A stretch of 64,000 bases of DNA from Vreelandella aquamarina. GTDB lineage: Bacteria; Pseudomonadota; Gammaproteobacteria; Pseudomonadales; Halomonadaceae. Every line of letters begins with the position of its first letter. Position 1 is the first letter of the stretch. The position numbers and the translations under genes were made by a program. Positions 44,875-53,532 of the stretch are shown in pieces. The stretch spans positions 31,803 through 95,802 of the forward strand of contig NZ_FODB01000003.1 of the NCBI RefSeq assembly GCF_900110265.1, given 5' to 3'. The notes beneath the pieces were generated by a model. The model was given only the letters and a program-made list of their open reading frames with translations. It ran no database searches and was not told where the DNA came from.

Positions 44875-46986
44875 TTACCATTTGCCGTAGGTGCCCTCTT
44901 TCAAGGCATCAAACAGGTTAGCGGCGTTATGCTCTTCACCGTCGTAAAGCACCTTCTCATCGCCGGTTAGCTCAAGGGTTTCACCATTTTCCAGCTCAAA
45001 CACATAGGTGGTGTTTTTCAGGTCATCCTCACGCACCAACACGCCTTGGAAGGCTTCCGGGTTAAAGCGGAAGGTAGTGCAACCTTTCAAACGGCTCTCG
45101 TAGGCCTGCAGATAGAGGTCTTGGAACTGCTCAAAGGGGAACTCGGTGGGTACATTGACCGTTTTGGAAATCGCCGAGTCCACCCACTGCTGAGCTGCCG
45201 CTTGAACGGCGACGTGCTGCTCGGGAGTGACCGCGTCAGCGGTAATAAAGTAATCCGGCAGATCGCTCTCTACCGCATCGGCAGCGATAAAGTGGCGGTA
45301 GGCCGCTAGTTCAAACGACACTACCTCCACCTGCTCCTTGGTCTTTTTACCGGACTGAATGATGTTGCGGAAATAGCGATGGGAGAACGACGGCTCGATC
45401 CCGTTAGAGGCGTTGTTGCCCATGGAGAGCGAGATGGTACCCGTGGGGGCAATCGAGCTGTGGTGGGTAAACCGCGCGCCGTGCTCGGCCAGCTGTGCCA
45501 CTAGCTCCGGCTCAAGCTCGGCCACTTTGGCCATGTATTGGCTGTAGCGGGCGTGCAGAATCCGCCCCGGCACCTTGTCACCTACCTCGTAGCCGTCGCT
45601 GGCGAGCTGAGGGCGCTCGCGCATCATCTTAGGCGTAATGGTGTGCTCCTCTTCAAGCACTGGCGCCATGCCCTTCTCTTTAGAAAGCTCCAGCGCCTGC
45701 TTCCACCCTTCCAACGCCAAATGACGACTGACCTCTTCAGTGAACGTCAGCGACGCCTGAGAGCCGTAGGGAATTTTCAGCATGGTCAGGGTCGAACCAA
45801 GACCTAAAAAGCCCATGCCGTGGCGGCGTTTGGCTTCAATTTCGCGCTGTTGCTGGGGGAGCGGCAGGCCAGCAATTTCCACCACGTTGTCGAGCATACG
45901 GGTGAAAATCGCCACGACTTTACGGTAGCGCTCCCAATCAAACCGCGGCTCGGCGCTAAACGGCTCGATCACAAACTTGGTCAGGTTGACCGAGCCCAGC
46001 AGGCAAGCGCCCTCTGGCGGTAGTGGCTGCTCGCCGCAGGGGTTAGTCGCGCGGATATCTTCGCAGAACCAGTTGTTGTTCATGCGGTTGACTTGATCGA
46101 TCAGGATAAAGCCCGGCTCGGCGTAGTCGTAGGTGGAGGACATAATCGTGTCCCACAACTCGCGAGCTTTAATCACCTCGACAACACGGCAGGCCACGCG
46201 CCCTTCGGCATCCACCGTGTAGCCCTCTTCCACCACCGGCCAGTCGCGGTAAATCACCTCTTCGACGCTCACATCCTCTTTCTCACCAGGATGCAGCGGG
46301 AAGGCCAGCGGCCAATCAGCGTTGTGCTTCACCGCTTCCATAAACTCATCGGTGATGAGTAGGCTCAGGTTAAATTGACGCAGCCGCCCTGCTTCGCGCT
46401 TGGCTTGAATAAACTCGCGCACGTCCGGGTGCCCCACATCAAAGGTACCCATCTGCGCGCCGCGACGGCCTCCGGCAGACGCCACGGTGAAGCACATCTT
46501 GTCGTAGATATCCATAAACGCCAGCGGGCCATTGGTGCCTGCTCCTGCGCCAAACACAAAGGCACCTTTATGGCGCAGGGTTGAGAAGTCGTAGCCAATA
46601 CCGGCGCCCGACTTCAATGTCATACCCGCATCGACCACAGAGTCGAGGATATCGCGCATAGAGTCACGAATAGTGCGAGAAACGGTGCAATTAATCAGAC
46701 TGACGGCGGGCTTGTAGGCTTCGGCTCCCGCATTAGAGAGAATTCGCCCAGCGGGAATAGCACCATTTTCCAGCGCCCAGCGAAATTTGGGTAGCCACTC
46801 ATCGGCCTTTTCACCCTCTACGGCGGCTAGGGCGCGAGCCACGCGCTCAAAGGTCGCCGCGACATCTTGATCCACCGGTTGGCCATGACGATCTTTTAAC
46901 CGATATTTGGCATCCCAGATTTCCCTAGATGGAGCCTGCATAGGGACTTCACTGGATGTCTTCATCGCCTTGGCTGCGGTACTCAT
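44875..46986 (-). CDS. nrdJa: Adenosylcobalamin-dependent ribonucleotide reductase, catalytic polypeptide NrdJa
   Basis: This is a class II ribonucleotide reductase that makes deoxyribonucleotides with a coenzyme B12 radical. The roughly 703-aa protein has the redox cysteine in SLINCTVSRTIRDS, the glycine-rich LKSGAGIGYDFS and the catalytic NPCGEQPLPPEGACLLGSVN (radical Cys and Glu). It also has APTGTISLSMGNNASNGIEP. The start is taken at the ATG 46986 with AGGAG 10 bp upstream; a GTG two codons earlier is possible. I saw no clear cobalamin riboswitch. The gap 46987-47179 holds an A/T-flanked inverted repeat (47025-47036 with 47086-47097). Confidence 0.95.
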   Translation of the reverse strand: MSTAAKAMKTSSEVPMQAPSREIWDAKYRLKDRHGQPVDQDVAATFERVARALAAVEGEKADEWLPKFRWALENGAIPAGRILSNAGAEAYKPAVSLINCTVSRTIRDSMRDILDSVVDAGMTLKSGAGIGYDFSTLRHKGAFVFGAGAGTNGPLAFMDIYDKMCFTVASAGGRRGAQMGTFDVGHPDVREFIQAKREAGRLRQFNLSLLITDEFMEAVKHNADWPLAFPLHPGEKEDVSVEEVIYRDWPVVEEGYTVDAEGRVACRVVEVIKARELWDTIMSSTYDYAEPGFILIDQVNRMNNNWFCEDIRATNPCGEQPLPPEGACLLGSVNLTKFVIEPFSAEPRFDWERYRKVVAIFTRMLDNVVEIAGLPLPQQQREIEAKRRHGMGFLGLGSTLTMLKIPYGSQASLTFTEEVSRHLALEGWKQALELSKEKGMAPVLEEEHTITPKMMRERPQLASDGYEVGDKVPGRILHARYSQYMAKVAELEPELVAQLAEHGARFTHHSSIAPTGTISLSMGNNASNGIEPSFSHRYFRNIIQSGKKTKEQVEVVSFELAAYRHFIAADAVESDLPDYFITADAVTPEQHVAVQAAAQQWVDSAISKTVNVPTEFPFEQFQDLYLQAYESRLKGCTTFRFNPEAFQGVLVREDDLKNTTYVFELENGETLELTGDEKVLYDGEEHNAANLFDALKEGTYGKW

Positions 46987-47179
46987 GTTCACGAAACTCC
47001 TTCACGATGGGTAGCGATAGCGCTAAAAAACGGGCCGATTATACGTGGCATCGTAGGGGAGTATAGCCCCGACTTTCTACTATATGGGCCGTTTTTTGAC
47101 GTTAACAGCACTAGATATAGAAAAATCAGCACCTTACCCTTTTGCTTATTCCCAACACGCTATAGGCTTAAGGTTTTCG

Positions 47180-47770
47180 ATGACGATACGACCTATGAAC
47201 TTCCTGAAAACATCAACTTTCGCCGTCACCGCCATGCTGCTTGTCACAGCTCCCCTTTCATTGGCCGCTACATTTAATGTGGAATCAGTGGCTACCCATG
47301 GGCACTGGCAATCCATGGCGCTGACCCTAGGAGAAGAGCGCCACTTTCGTGCTGTGGAGACCCACAGCTACTCCGATGCCACGCTAAGCATAAATGCTAC
47401 TCAAGGAGTCTGTGATTTACCGTGGCTGGAGATGCGCGTCACCCTAGCGCAGCAGCAGGGTGAGAGCCGAGCGGTGAATCTGGCACCCACTCGGCTGCGG
47501 ATTGGTGACAACCCGATTGTCGATACCATGGCGGAGTTTATTACCGAGCGGGGCGATGACGGCTTTTATGCCCATTTTTATTTGAGCGATATGGAGACGC
47601 TGATCGCTGAGATGCAGTCGGGCGAGCAGCTGTTTTTAGGATTTGACCAGGGTGAGCAGGAACCGTGGTACATGACCTTTAGTTTGGAAGGTGCTGGCGA
47701 TGCCATTCAACGCATGCAGTCGCTGTGTAGCGGCGCCTCTATCACAGAGGCACCTGCTCCTCCGGGTTAA
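47180..47770 (+). CDS. Secreted hypothetical protein
   Basis: I do not recognise a family. The 196-aa protein has a signal peptide (FLKTSTFAVTAMLLVTAPLS, cleavage expected near LA-A) and a soluble beta-rich-looking remainder with two cysteines (GVCDLP and QSLCSG) that could form a disulfide. TAAGG 6 bp upstream supports the ATG at 47180; an ATG at 47195 is an alternative. It is convergent with a diguanylate cyclase remnant that overlaps its 3' end. Confidence 0.7.
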   Translation: MTIRPMNFLKTSTFAVTAMLLVTAPLSLAATFNVESVATHGHWQSMALTLGEERHFRAVETHSYSDATLSINATQGVCDLPWLEMRVTLAQQQGESRAVNLAPTRLRIGDNPIVDTMAEFITERGDDGFYAHFYLSDMETLIAEMQSGEQLFLGFDQGEQEPWYMTFSLEGAGDAIQRMQSLCSGASITEAPAPPG

Positions 47771-47908
47771 GCGCACGCTCTTCCGCAACCTCTACTCGAT
47801 TACGGCCGCTGTGCTTGGCTTGATACATAGCGGCATCGGCCCGGGCCATCAGCGTTTTACAGCTGTCAGTAGCGAATGATGCTTCGACACGAAGATAGCC
47901 TCGAGATA
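47742..47908 (-). pseudogene. C-terminal remnant of a GGDEF diguanylate cyclase
   Basis: The minus-strand frame reads TLMARADAAMYQAKHSGRNR and then VEVAEERALNPEEQVPL-stop. This is the typical last helix and strand of a GGDEF domain. No GGDEF motif, start codon or upstream part exists: the frame runs straight into the 3' end of motB. It is a decayed gene fragment overlapping the end of the hypothetical gene on the other strand. Confidence 0.8.
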
Positions 47909-47913
47909 TCTCT

Positions 47914-48585
47914 TTACCCCTTGACCTGTTGCTTCAGCAACAGCTCAACGCGTCGGTTGGCAGCTCGCCCTTCCGCAGTAGCATTACTTTCCATGGGTTG
48001 GGTGTCGGCATAGCCGACGGCCCGCATACGTGAAATGGCAATACCTTGCCGCTCTAACTGGCGTACCACTGCGATAGCTCGTCCCACTGAGAGCTCCCAG
48101 TTAGACGGAAACCGAGCGGTCGCGATCGGCACATTATCGGTGTGGCCCTCAACGGAAATTTGACCATCAAAAGCCTGTAGCACCGGAGAGAGCCGTTCTA
48201 ACACAACTTGCCCCTGGGGCGTTAGTACATCGCTGCCACTGGGAAATAAAAGGCTATCGTCAATACGTAGCGTAACGCCCTCTTGCCCCTGGGAGACACT
48301 CACTCCAGGGATATCAAGCCCTGCCATTTGGGGATGTAAGCCATCGTGGCGGGGAAGTATTCCTGTGGCTAGGCTAGCCAATGGCAGTGACGTAACGGCA
48401 TTCGAGGGATCCATGATACTGCTTTCACTCCCTTCGCCACCGCCGGATGGCGTAAGCGCCAACAGCAGTACAAACAGGGTAATCAGCAGCGTCAATACAT
48501 CCAGGTAACTGGTCAGCCAGCTCTCGTCACTCTCCCCCACTTCGGCGGGAAGCTCCAAAGCATGCCGTGAGTCGCGGTCGAGCAT
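47914..48585 (-). CDS. motB: Flagellar motor stator protein MotB
   Basis: MotB anchors the stator to peptidoglycan and carries the ion-binding aspartate. The 223-aa protein has one N-terminal membrane helix (WLTSYLDVLTLLITLFVLLL, with the Asp of the ion channel). The OmpA-like C-terminal domain has GHTDNVPI and GYADTQPM...NRRVELLL. It is shorter than E. coli MotB (308 aa), resembling the MotD/compact type. It lies 4 bp after motA. Confidence 0.9.
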   Translation of the reverse strand: MLDRDSRHALELPAEVGESDESWLTSYLDVLTLLITLFVLLLALTPSGGGEGSESSIMDPSNAVTSLPLASLATGILPRHDGLHPQMAGLDIPGVSVSQGQEGVTLRIDDSLLFPSGSDVLTPQGQVVLERLSPVLQAFDGQISVEGHTDNVPIATARFPSNWELSVGRAIAVVRQLERQGIAISRMRAVGYADTQPMESNATAEGRAANRRVELLLKQQVKG

Positions 48586-48589
48586 GGCG

Positions 48590-49405
48590 CTACCCTTTTA
48601 ATGCGGCACCCATATCGGGCCGAGGCTTAACGTTCGAGTCACGAATTTCGTCGTGGTAATTCGCTACGAAGGAGTTAAGCGTCTCTTCAATAAACGATGG
48701 CAGACGGCGCTTGGTAATTAGCGAAATGCCTTCCAGCACCATGTTCATAGTGATAAGGCGCTCTTCCGTACGCCGCTCTAGCTTCACGGCAATCGGTTTA
48801 AACACCAAATTGGCCAACAGGATGCCATAGAAAGTAGTCAACAGCGCCACTGCCATCCGGGGCCCAATTACTTCCAGGTCACCCGCATCCATCACTTCGA
48901 GCATGTTGACCAAGCCTACCAAAGTACCAATCATGCCAAAGGCCGGTGCATAGGTGGCCATGGTGCGGAAAATTTGGGCTTCAGCATGCTCGCGGGCTTT
49001 CAGCCGCGCAATACGCCAGCGCAGCATGTCGAAGATTTCATCCTCTTTTGTATTCGCAATGACCAGTTGAATACCGGTGCGCAAAAACGGATTACGGGTA
49101 TGTTCCAGTTCTTTCTCAACCGCTCTAACATCCCCCTTAAACCAAAGGCGCGACATGGAAACCAACTCATTGATGTCATCTCGCACATAGGTGTTTTCAC
49201 GGCGGAAAACTAAACCAACCAGACGCACCACACGCAGCACTTCTTTCAGCGGATAGCTGATAAACGTGGCCGCCAGCGTGCCAGTGACCACAATGGCAAG
49301 CCCCGGTAAGTTAATAAAGCTCTCGGGAGACTCTGCGGTAAAAAATAAAACGCTTACCAACAACAGCATGCTGGCAAATATACCGATCAGCGTAGATGGA
49401 TTCAT
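48590..49405 (-). CDS. motA: Flagellar motor stator protein MotA
   Basis: MotA forms the ion channel around MotB and interacts with the rotor. The 271-aa protein has four membrane segments and the conserved ATYAPAFGMIGTLVGLVNML and MAVALLTTFYGILLANLVF in TM3 and TM4. It resembles PomA/MotC-type proteins, so sodium or proton coupling is not decided. GAGGAG about 7 bp upstream supports the ATG at 49405. Confidence 0.92.
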   Translation of the reverse strand: MNPSTLIGIFASMLLLVSVLFFTAESPESFINLPGLAIVVTGTLAATFISYPLKEVLRVVRLVGLVFRRENTYVRDDINELVSMSRLWFKGDVRAVEKELEHTRNPFLRTGIQLVIANTKEDEIFDMLRWRIARLKAREHAEAQIFRTMATYAPAFGMIGTLVGLVNMLEVMDAGDLEVIGPRMAVALLTTFYGILLANLVFKPIAVKLERRTEERLITMNMVLEGISLITKRRLPSFIEETLNSFVANYHDEIRDSNVKPRPDMGAALKG

Positions 49406-49444
49406 CAACGGCTCCTCGCCGGTTATGGTTAGTGAGTGAGAGGG

Positions 49445-50146
49445 TTAATTAGTCTCATGTAGGCGAGCACGCAGCCGACTCACCGCCTGGCTGTGAAGCT
49501 GTGAAACCCGTGATTCGGTGACACCGAGCACAGCGCCCACTTCTTTTAGATTCATCTCTTCTTGGTAATACAGCGCCATTAGCAGCTTCTCGCGCTCGGG
49601 CAGTGCTTCAATGGCGTCGATCAGCGTTTGCCGCTGCTGTTCATCCAATAATTGTTCAAACGGCTGTCGGTGAGTGTCGTCCCCCGCAGGCTCGCCGCCA
49701 TCCGCAATGAGCTCTTCGAACGGCAATAATTTCCCGCTATTGGTATCGTTGAGCAGTTGCTGGTAATCACTTAGCGGCATCTCCAGTTCACGGGCAATCT
49801 CCCCCTCTTCCGGGGGGCGCCCCAGCTGCTGCTCTAAACGACGCACAGCATCATCTACCGCCCGTGCCGAGCGGCGTACGCTGCGGGGCAGCCAGTCACG
49901 AGTGCGCAGCTCGTCCATCATCGCGCCACGGATGCGCTGGCTTGCAAAGGTAGCAAATGTTGCTCCTTGGGCAGCATCAAAGCGCCCTAATGCCTCTAAC
50001 AAGCCCACCATACCCGCCTGGATCAGATCATCCAGCTCAATACTCGCGGGCAACCTTACCTGCAGCGTTAAGGCCTGACGTCTCACCAGTGGCATGTATT
50101 GAGTTAACAGCTCACTCTGTTTGATCCTGCCTTGTGCTGTATACAT
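49445..50146 (-). CDS. fliA: Flagellar sigma factor FliA (sigma-28)
   Basis: FliA directs transcription of late flagellar and chemotaxis genes. The 233-aa protein has sigma region 2 (ELDDLIQAGMVGLLEALGRF), region 3 (LPRSVRRSARAVDDAVRRLE) and region 4 with the helix-turn-helix KEVGAVLGVTESRVSQLHSQ. It lies between flhE and motAB on the same strand. Confidence 0.95.
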   Translation of the reverse strand: MYTAQGRIKQSELLTQYMPLVRRQALTLQVRLPASIELDDLIQAGMVGLLEALGRFDAAQGATFATFASQRIRGAMMDELRTRDWLPRSVRRSARAVDDAVRRLEQQLGRPPEEGEIARELEMPLSDYQQLLNDTNSGKLLPFEELIADGGEPAGDDTHRQPFEQLLDEQQRQTLIDAIEALPEREKLLMALYYQEEMNLKEVGAVLGVTESRVSQLHSQAVSRLRARLHETN

Positions 50147-50172
50147 CCTCGTGCCTCGCGGCTTAACAACCT

Positions 50173-50655
50173 TTACTGATAGTTCACGATCACTTGTAAC
50201 CCCTGTACTCGCACAGGGCGTTGCCCTGGCTGCAACGTAAACCGAAAGTACAGCGGTGCGCTCGCCAACATTCCCGATAGAGCGGTCGTGCTACCGCGCA
50301 TGCCTGATAGTGCAACACAGCGTTCAGGATGACATAGCCAAGCGTGCACAGGCGTTCCCGGCGGTGATTCAAAGCGCCATTGAATTCGCGACAGCACAGC
50401 ATTACGCAGCGAGACGCCCGCTGGCGGGGTTATCGCCTGACTGCTGCTGGTACGGTCGCTCATTGCTACCATCACACTAGGCACTTGGCTGCTCCAACTG
50501 CCGGTTGCGGCCTGCGTATTCAACGCGAAAAACCATAACCCTGCTACTAGCCCTAAACAGCCCATTTTTCTTACTGTTAACAACTTTGCAGGTTTTATCA
50601 ACGCCTCAATAGCCTTCTGCTTAGCGTTACTTACCCAACTCGCCAAACTCTGCAT
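50173..50655 (-). CDS. flhE: Flagellar protein FlhE
   Basis: FlhE is a small periplasmic protein reported to limit proton leakage through the flagellar export gate in enterics. The mature part aligns by eye with E. coli FlhE: IQWRFESPPGTPVHAWLCHP, RCVALSGMRGSTTALSGMLA and the C-terminal QVIVNYQ (E. coli EVIVNYR). GGGGAG 4 bp upstream favours the start at 50655 (160 aa). This leaves a long basic region before the signal core GCLGLVAGLWFFALNTQA; the ATG at 50565 would give 130 aa, the E. coli length. Confidence 0.8.
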   Translation of the reverse strand: MQSLASWVSNAKQKAIEALIKPAKLLTVRKMGCLGLVAGLWFFALNTQAATGSWSSQVPSVMVAMSDRTSSSQAITPPAGVSLRNAVLSRIQWRFESPPGTPVHAWLCHPERCVALSGMRGSTTALSGMLASAPLYFRFTLQPGQRPVRVQGLQVIVNYQ

Positions 50656-50694
50656 AACTCTCCCCTTGAGCGACACATGCACCCTGGCCCGCCG

Positions 50695-51294
50695 CTAGCG
50701 CGCCAGCAGCAGAAGCTCAATATCTAAATAACGAGCGGAAGCATTGCCCAAATTATCCAGCAACCCCCGGCGCGGCAGGTGGGGTTCATGAAGGGCTAGA
50801 AGACGCTGCGGACCACCATGCTCGCGTAATTGGCGCAACACTCGGTACATGGTGGCAAAGGCGTCAGCATCACTGTTTACCCATAGCGCCCAGCGAGTGT
50901 AACGCTCGGCTAAGTCAGTCAGCGAGGCGCTGTCAGGCATGACAATATGAATATCCCAATCCTGTGGGTCACCTGCCCATTGCCTCCCAAGGGCCGACCA
51001 TTGCCCCAGCCGACCTCGCACTTTGTCCACCTGCGCTGCGCCAGCATGAGGTAAGCCTACTACCACTAACGTTTTTTTCGGTCTTGGAGGCGCCACGGTG
51101 GCAGGCTCGGCAGCAGCAGCTACCGTCGGTGCCATGGCCTCCTGGGTATACGCGGCGGCTTTCTCTTCGTTAACGGGTGCGGCAGGCACTGCCTCGTCAC
51201 TTTCCATGTTATGGCCGACTTCATCAGCACCGCGCTGCTGGCGCTGTAAATCGGCCCATTTGCGCAGGCCAGCCGCCTGATCCTGGCCACTCAT
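50695..51294 (-). CDS. FlhG-position protein lacking a P-loop
   Basis: The 199-aa protein lies where FlhG/FleN (MinD-type ATPase) is expected, directly after flhF with a 4-bp overlap. After an alanine- and proline-rich N-terminal linker (about residues 30-75), a beta-alpha fold starts TLVVVGLPHAGAAQVDKVRG. The deviant Walker A (GKGGxGKT) is absent. The segment DIHIVMPDSASLTDL, then NSDADAFATMYRVLRQL, loosely recalls the FlhG sequence DIxLIDTxAGxSD...TDAYALIK. It may be a degenerate MinD-like protein or unrelated. Confidence 0.55.
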   Translation of the reverse strand: MSGQDQAAGLRKWADLQRQQRGADEVGHNMESDEAVPAAPVNEEKAAAYTQEAMAPTVAAAAEPATVAPPRPKKTLVVVGLPHAGAAQVDKVRGRLGQWSALGRQWAGDPQDWDIHIVMPDSASLTDLAERYTRWALWVNSDADAFATMYRVLRQLREHGGPQRLLALHEPHLPRRGLLDNLGNASARYLDIELLLLAR

Positions 51295-53480
51295 ACCACG
51301 CCCTCACGGCTGACGCTACCTAGTTGACGAATGGCATCGCGCGCCATCAGAACGTGTACTAATGCATCAAGCAGTGCCGTATCACGCCGCTTGCGCTGGG
51401 TTCCTAACAAGCGCAGCAAATCGGCTCGCAGGGCCTGAGCGTCCTCATCGTCAACGATATCTAGATGGCCAGCTACTGCAGCCGCGCCGCTGGCCATCAG
51501 CAGGCGCAGCTCGCTGCTGACATCACCCCCATCTGCCTCTTTAAGCTGCTGCCAAGCACGCTTGGTGAGCGATGCCAGTCCGTCACTCTGCAGTTGAGTG
51601 ATTAAAAGCGTTAACACATCGCTGCCCAAACGTGCAGGCGTTAGCCAGTAGCGGCGCACGATTCGCTTAGTGCTTTCAGGGTCGCTTACCTCACCGACCC
51701 ACGCCAATACGGGGTTACCTGATACGTCCTGCGCTTCAACATAGGCGCTGGAAAGCTGCATGCTTTGCCCGCGGAAACGGATGCCCACGCTATGGGTTAA
51801 GGTGCTTTCTTGGAACAGGGAACGCAGGGTATAGCGCTCGCCCTGGCAGTATACCCGCTGGCTCGCGGGCACCATGCTGACCCACGTCAGATGCTGAGCG
51901 TTTAGCCAAGCCAGCGCCTCAGCGTCTGGCAGGGTAGGCAGCAGATGAACCGCAACATCTCCTGCACAACGCACCAAACGTGGCTGCCAGCCCGCTAGCT
52001 GACGGTGCTGAAGGCGAGTCAGTGCCAGCCAAGCACCTTGCTCATTCAAGGCAACATCTGGCATCGACCAGTCACAACCTCGCTCGTTGCGGCGGGGCGA
52101 CCAAACCACCCCTAACGCGTCACGAGTGGTGGAGGCTCCGGCTAACAGCTCATCTAGGCGCTGGTCTTGTATCACCCCCGGCAGCGCTGCGATGTCCCAG
52201 GCGGCTTCCAAGCGGTGAAAATCGACGACACGCTGACGCAAGCGGGTTAACACCGAGGAGAGCCTGCGCCCCTGCCCTAACACATCCCGCGACCAGCGTG
52301 GCAAGCTGAGTGGGGCTGTTTCAGCACGCGCGCTACTCGAAACGTTGGCCGACAGTGCTTGATCAATCAGTGCGGGTGGTGTCGCGACCACCATATCTTC
52401 TGGCACCTGCTGGCCATAGGAGCCAAACAGCACCCTCATACCGTGGCGCATGACGATGTCTAATACCGGCGCAAGCCGCCCAGCTTCGTCTTGCTTCGTG
52501 ATGATACAGTCGTCTAACTCGGCACCTGCAGCTCTCGCCGCTTGGCGGTAGCGCAATACGACTTCTTCTAGCGTTTCCGGCTGACTGGCGGCGTTGAGCA
52601 ACAGCACCAGACGCACGGTGGACTTCCCACCCTGTAAATGGGCGATCTGTTCAATCACCCGCTGATCCCGCTGGCTCATCCCCACGGTATCAATAATCAC
52701 CCACTGCTTACCTTGTAGCCGACCAACCAATTCATCAATCGGCTGTTCAGCGTCTAGGGCATACATGGGCGTATCCAAGAGCCGTGCATAAATGCGCAGC
52801 TGCTCATGAGCGCCGATACGGAAGCTATCGGTGGTCACTAGCGCCACTGGGCGAGTGCCGTGGCGCATCACAAAGCGTGCCGCAAGCTTCGCAGTAGTGG
52901 TCGTTTTACCCACCCCAGTGGGGCCAACCAATGCGACGATGCCCGTTTGATCAAAGAAGCTCTCTTCGTGCTGCAGCACGTTAAGCCGTGCCATTAACTG
53001 CTCACGCAGCCAGTTAAGCGGCGCGTCGTTAGTAGCCTCGAGCGCGCTCAACTCATCTGGCAATGCTTCCAGCACCTCTTCGCTCAGCTCTGTACTGAAG
53101 CCAACCCGGGCCATCAACTGCCGTAGGTGCTCGTAGGCGGTGTCTGCACCGCTTTGAGTCGTTGGCAACGGCTGGCGGCGGGCCAGTAGTTCGCGCATAT
53201 CTTGCATTTCCCGAAGCAGACGCTCACTCATCGCCTCTAGGGGGTCTGGTTGCTTTGGCAGTGAAAAGACAGGCGCTGGCGCGGGGCTAGCCTTCGGCTC
53301 CTCCGCTGGCGTCGTCGGCGACGGGTCGAACTGGTCAACGGCGTCATCCGCCATGGCGAGAATTTCAACGCCGCCTTCGGTGCGACGGTTGGCGACAATA
53401 AGTGCATCATCACCTAACACTTCGCGCACTTGGCGCATTACGTCGCGGCTATTTGCTCCGACAAAACGTCTAACGCTCAT
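51291..53480 (-). CDS. flhF: Flagellar GTPase FlhF with a long C-terminal extension
   Basis: FlhF is an SRP-type GTPase that positions and numbers polar flagella. The 729-aa protein has the N-terminal B-domain (VRRFVGANSRDVMRQVREVL), then the NG domain with G1 ALVGPTGVGKTTTTAKLAAR (about residue 187), TTDSFRIGAHEQL, IIDTVGMSQRD and ITKQDEAGRLAP. The NG domain ends near residue 380, where other FlhF proteins stop. About 345 further residues have no family I recognise. There is no stop or frameshift at the junction. Confidence 0.92.
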   Translation of the reverse strand: MSVRRFVGANSRDVMRQVREVLGDDALIVANRRTEGGVEILAMADDAVDQFDPSPTTPAEEPKASPAPAPVFSLPKQPDPLEAMSERLLREMQDMRELLARRQPLPTTQSGADTAYEHLRQLMARVGFSTELSEEVLEALPDELSALEATNDAPLNWLREQLMARLNVLQHEESFFDQTGIVALVGPTGVGKTTTTAKLAARFVMRHGTRPVALVTTDSFRIGAHEQLRIYARLLDTPMYALDAEQPIDELVGRLQGKQWVIIDTVGMSQRDQRVIEQIAHLQGGKSTVRLVLLLNAASQPETLEEVVLRYRQAARAAGAELDDCIITKQDEAGRLAPVLDIVMRHGMRVLFGSYGQQVPEDMVVATPPALIDQALSANVSSSARAETAPLSLPRWSRDVLGQGRRLSSVLTRLRQRVVDFHRLEAAWDIAALPGVIQDQRLDELLAGASTTRDALGVVWSPRRNERGCDWSMPDVALNEQGAWLALTRLQHRQLAGWQPRLVRCAGDVAVHLLPTLPDAEALAWLNAQHLTWVSMVPASQRVYCQGERYTLRSLFQESTLTHSVGIRFRGQSMQLSSAYVEAQDVSGNPVLAWVGEVSDPESTKRIVRRYWLTPARLGSDVLTLLITQLQSDGLASLTKRAWQQLKEADGGDVSSELRLLMASGAAAVAGHLDIVDDEDAQALRADLLRLLGTQRKRRDTALLDALVHVLMARDAIRQLGSVSREGVV

Positions 53481-53532
53481 GTTTCACCTGTTGCCAAAAC
53501 GTAAAAGGCTATTACCGCTCGAAGTGTGGCCA

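Noticed and set aside
46987..47179. Cobalamin riboswitch upstream of nrdJa
   Set aside because: The gap is too short for the full structure, and no conserved B12-box (GCCACTG) was found.
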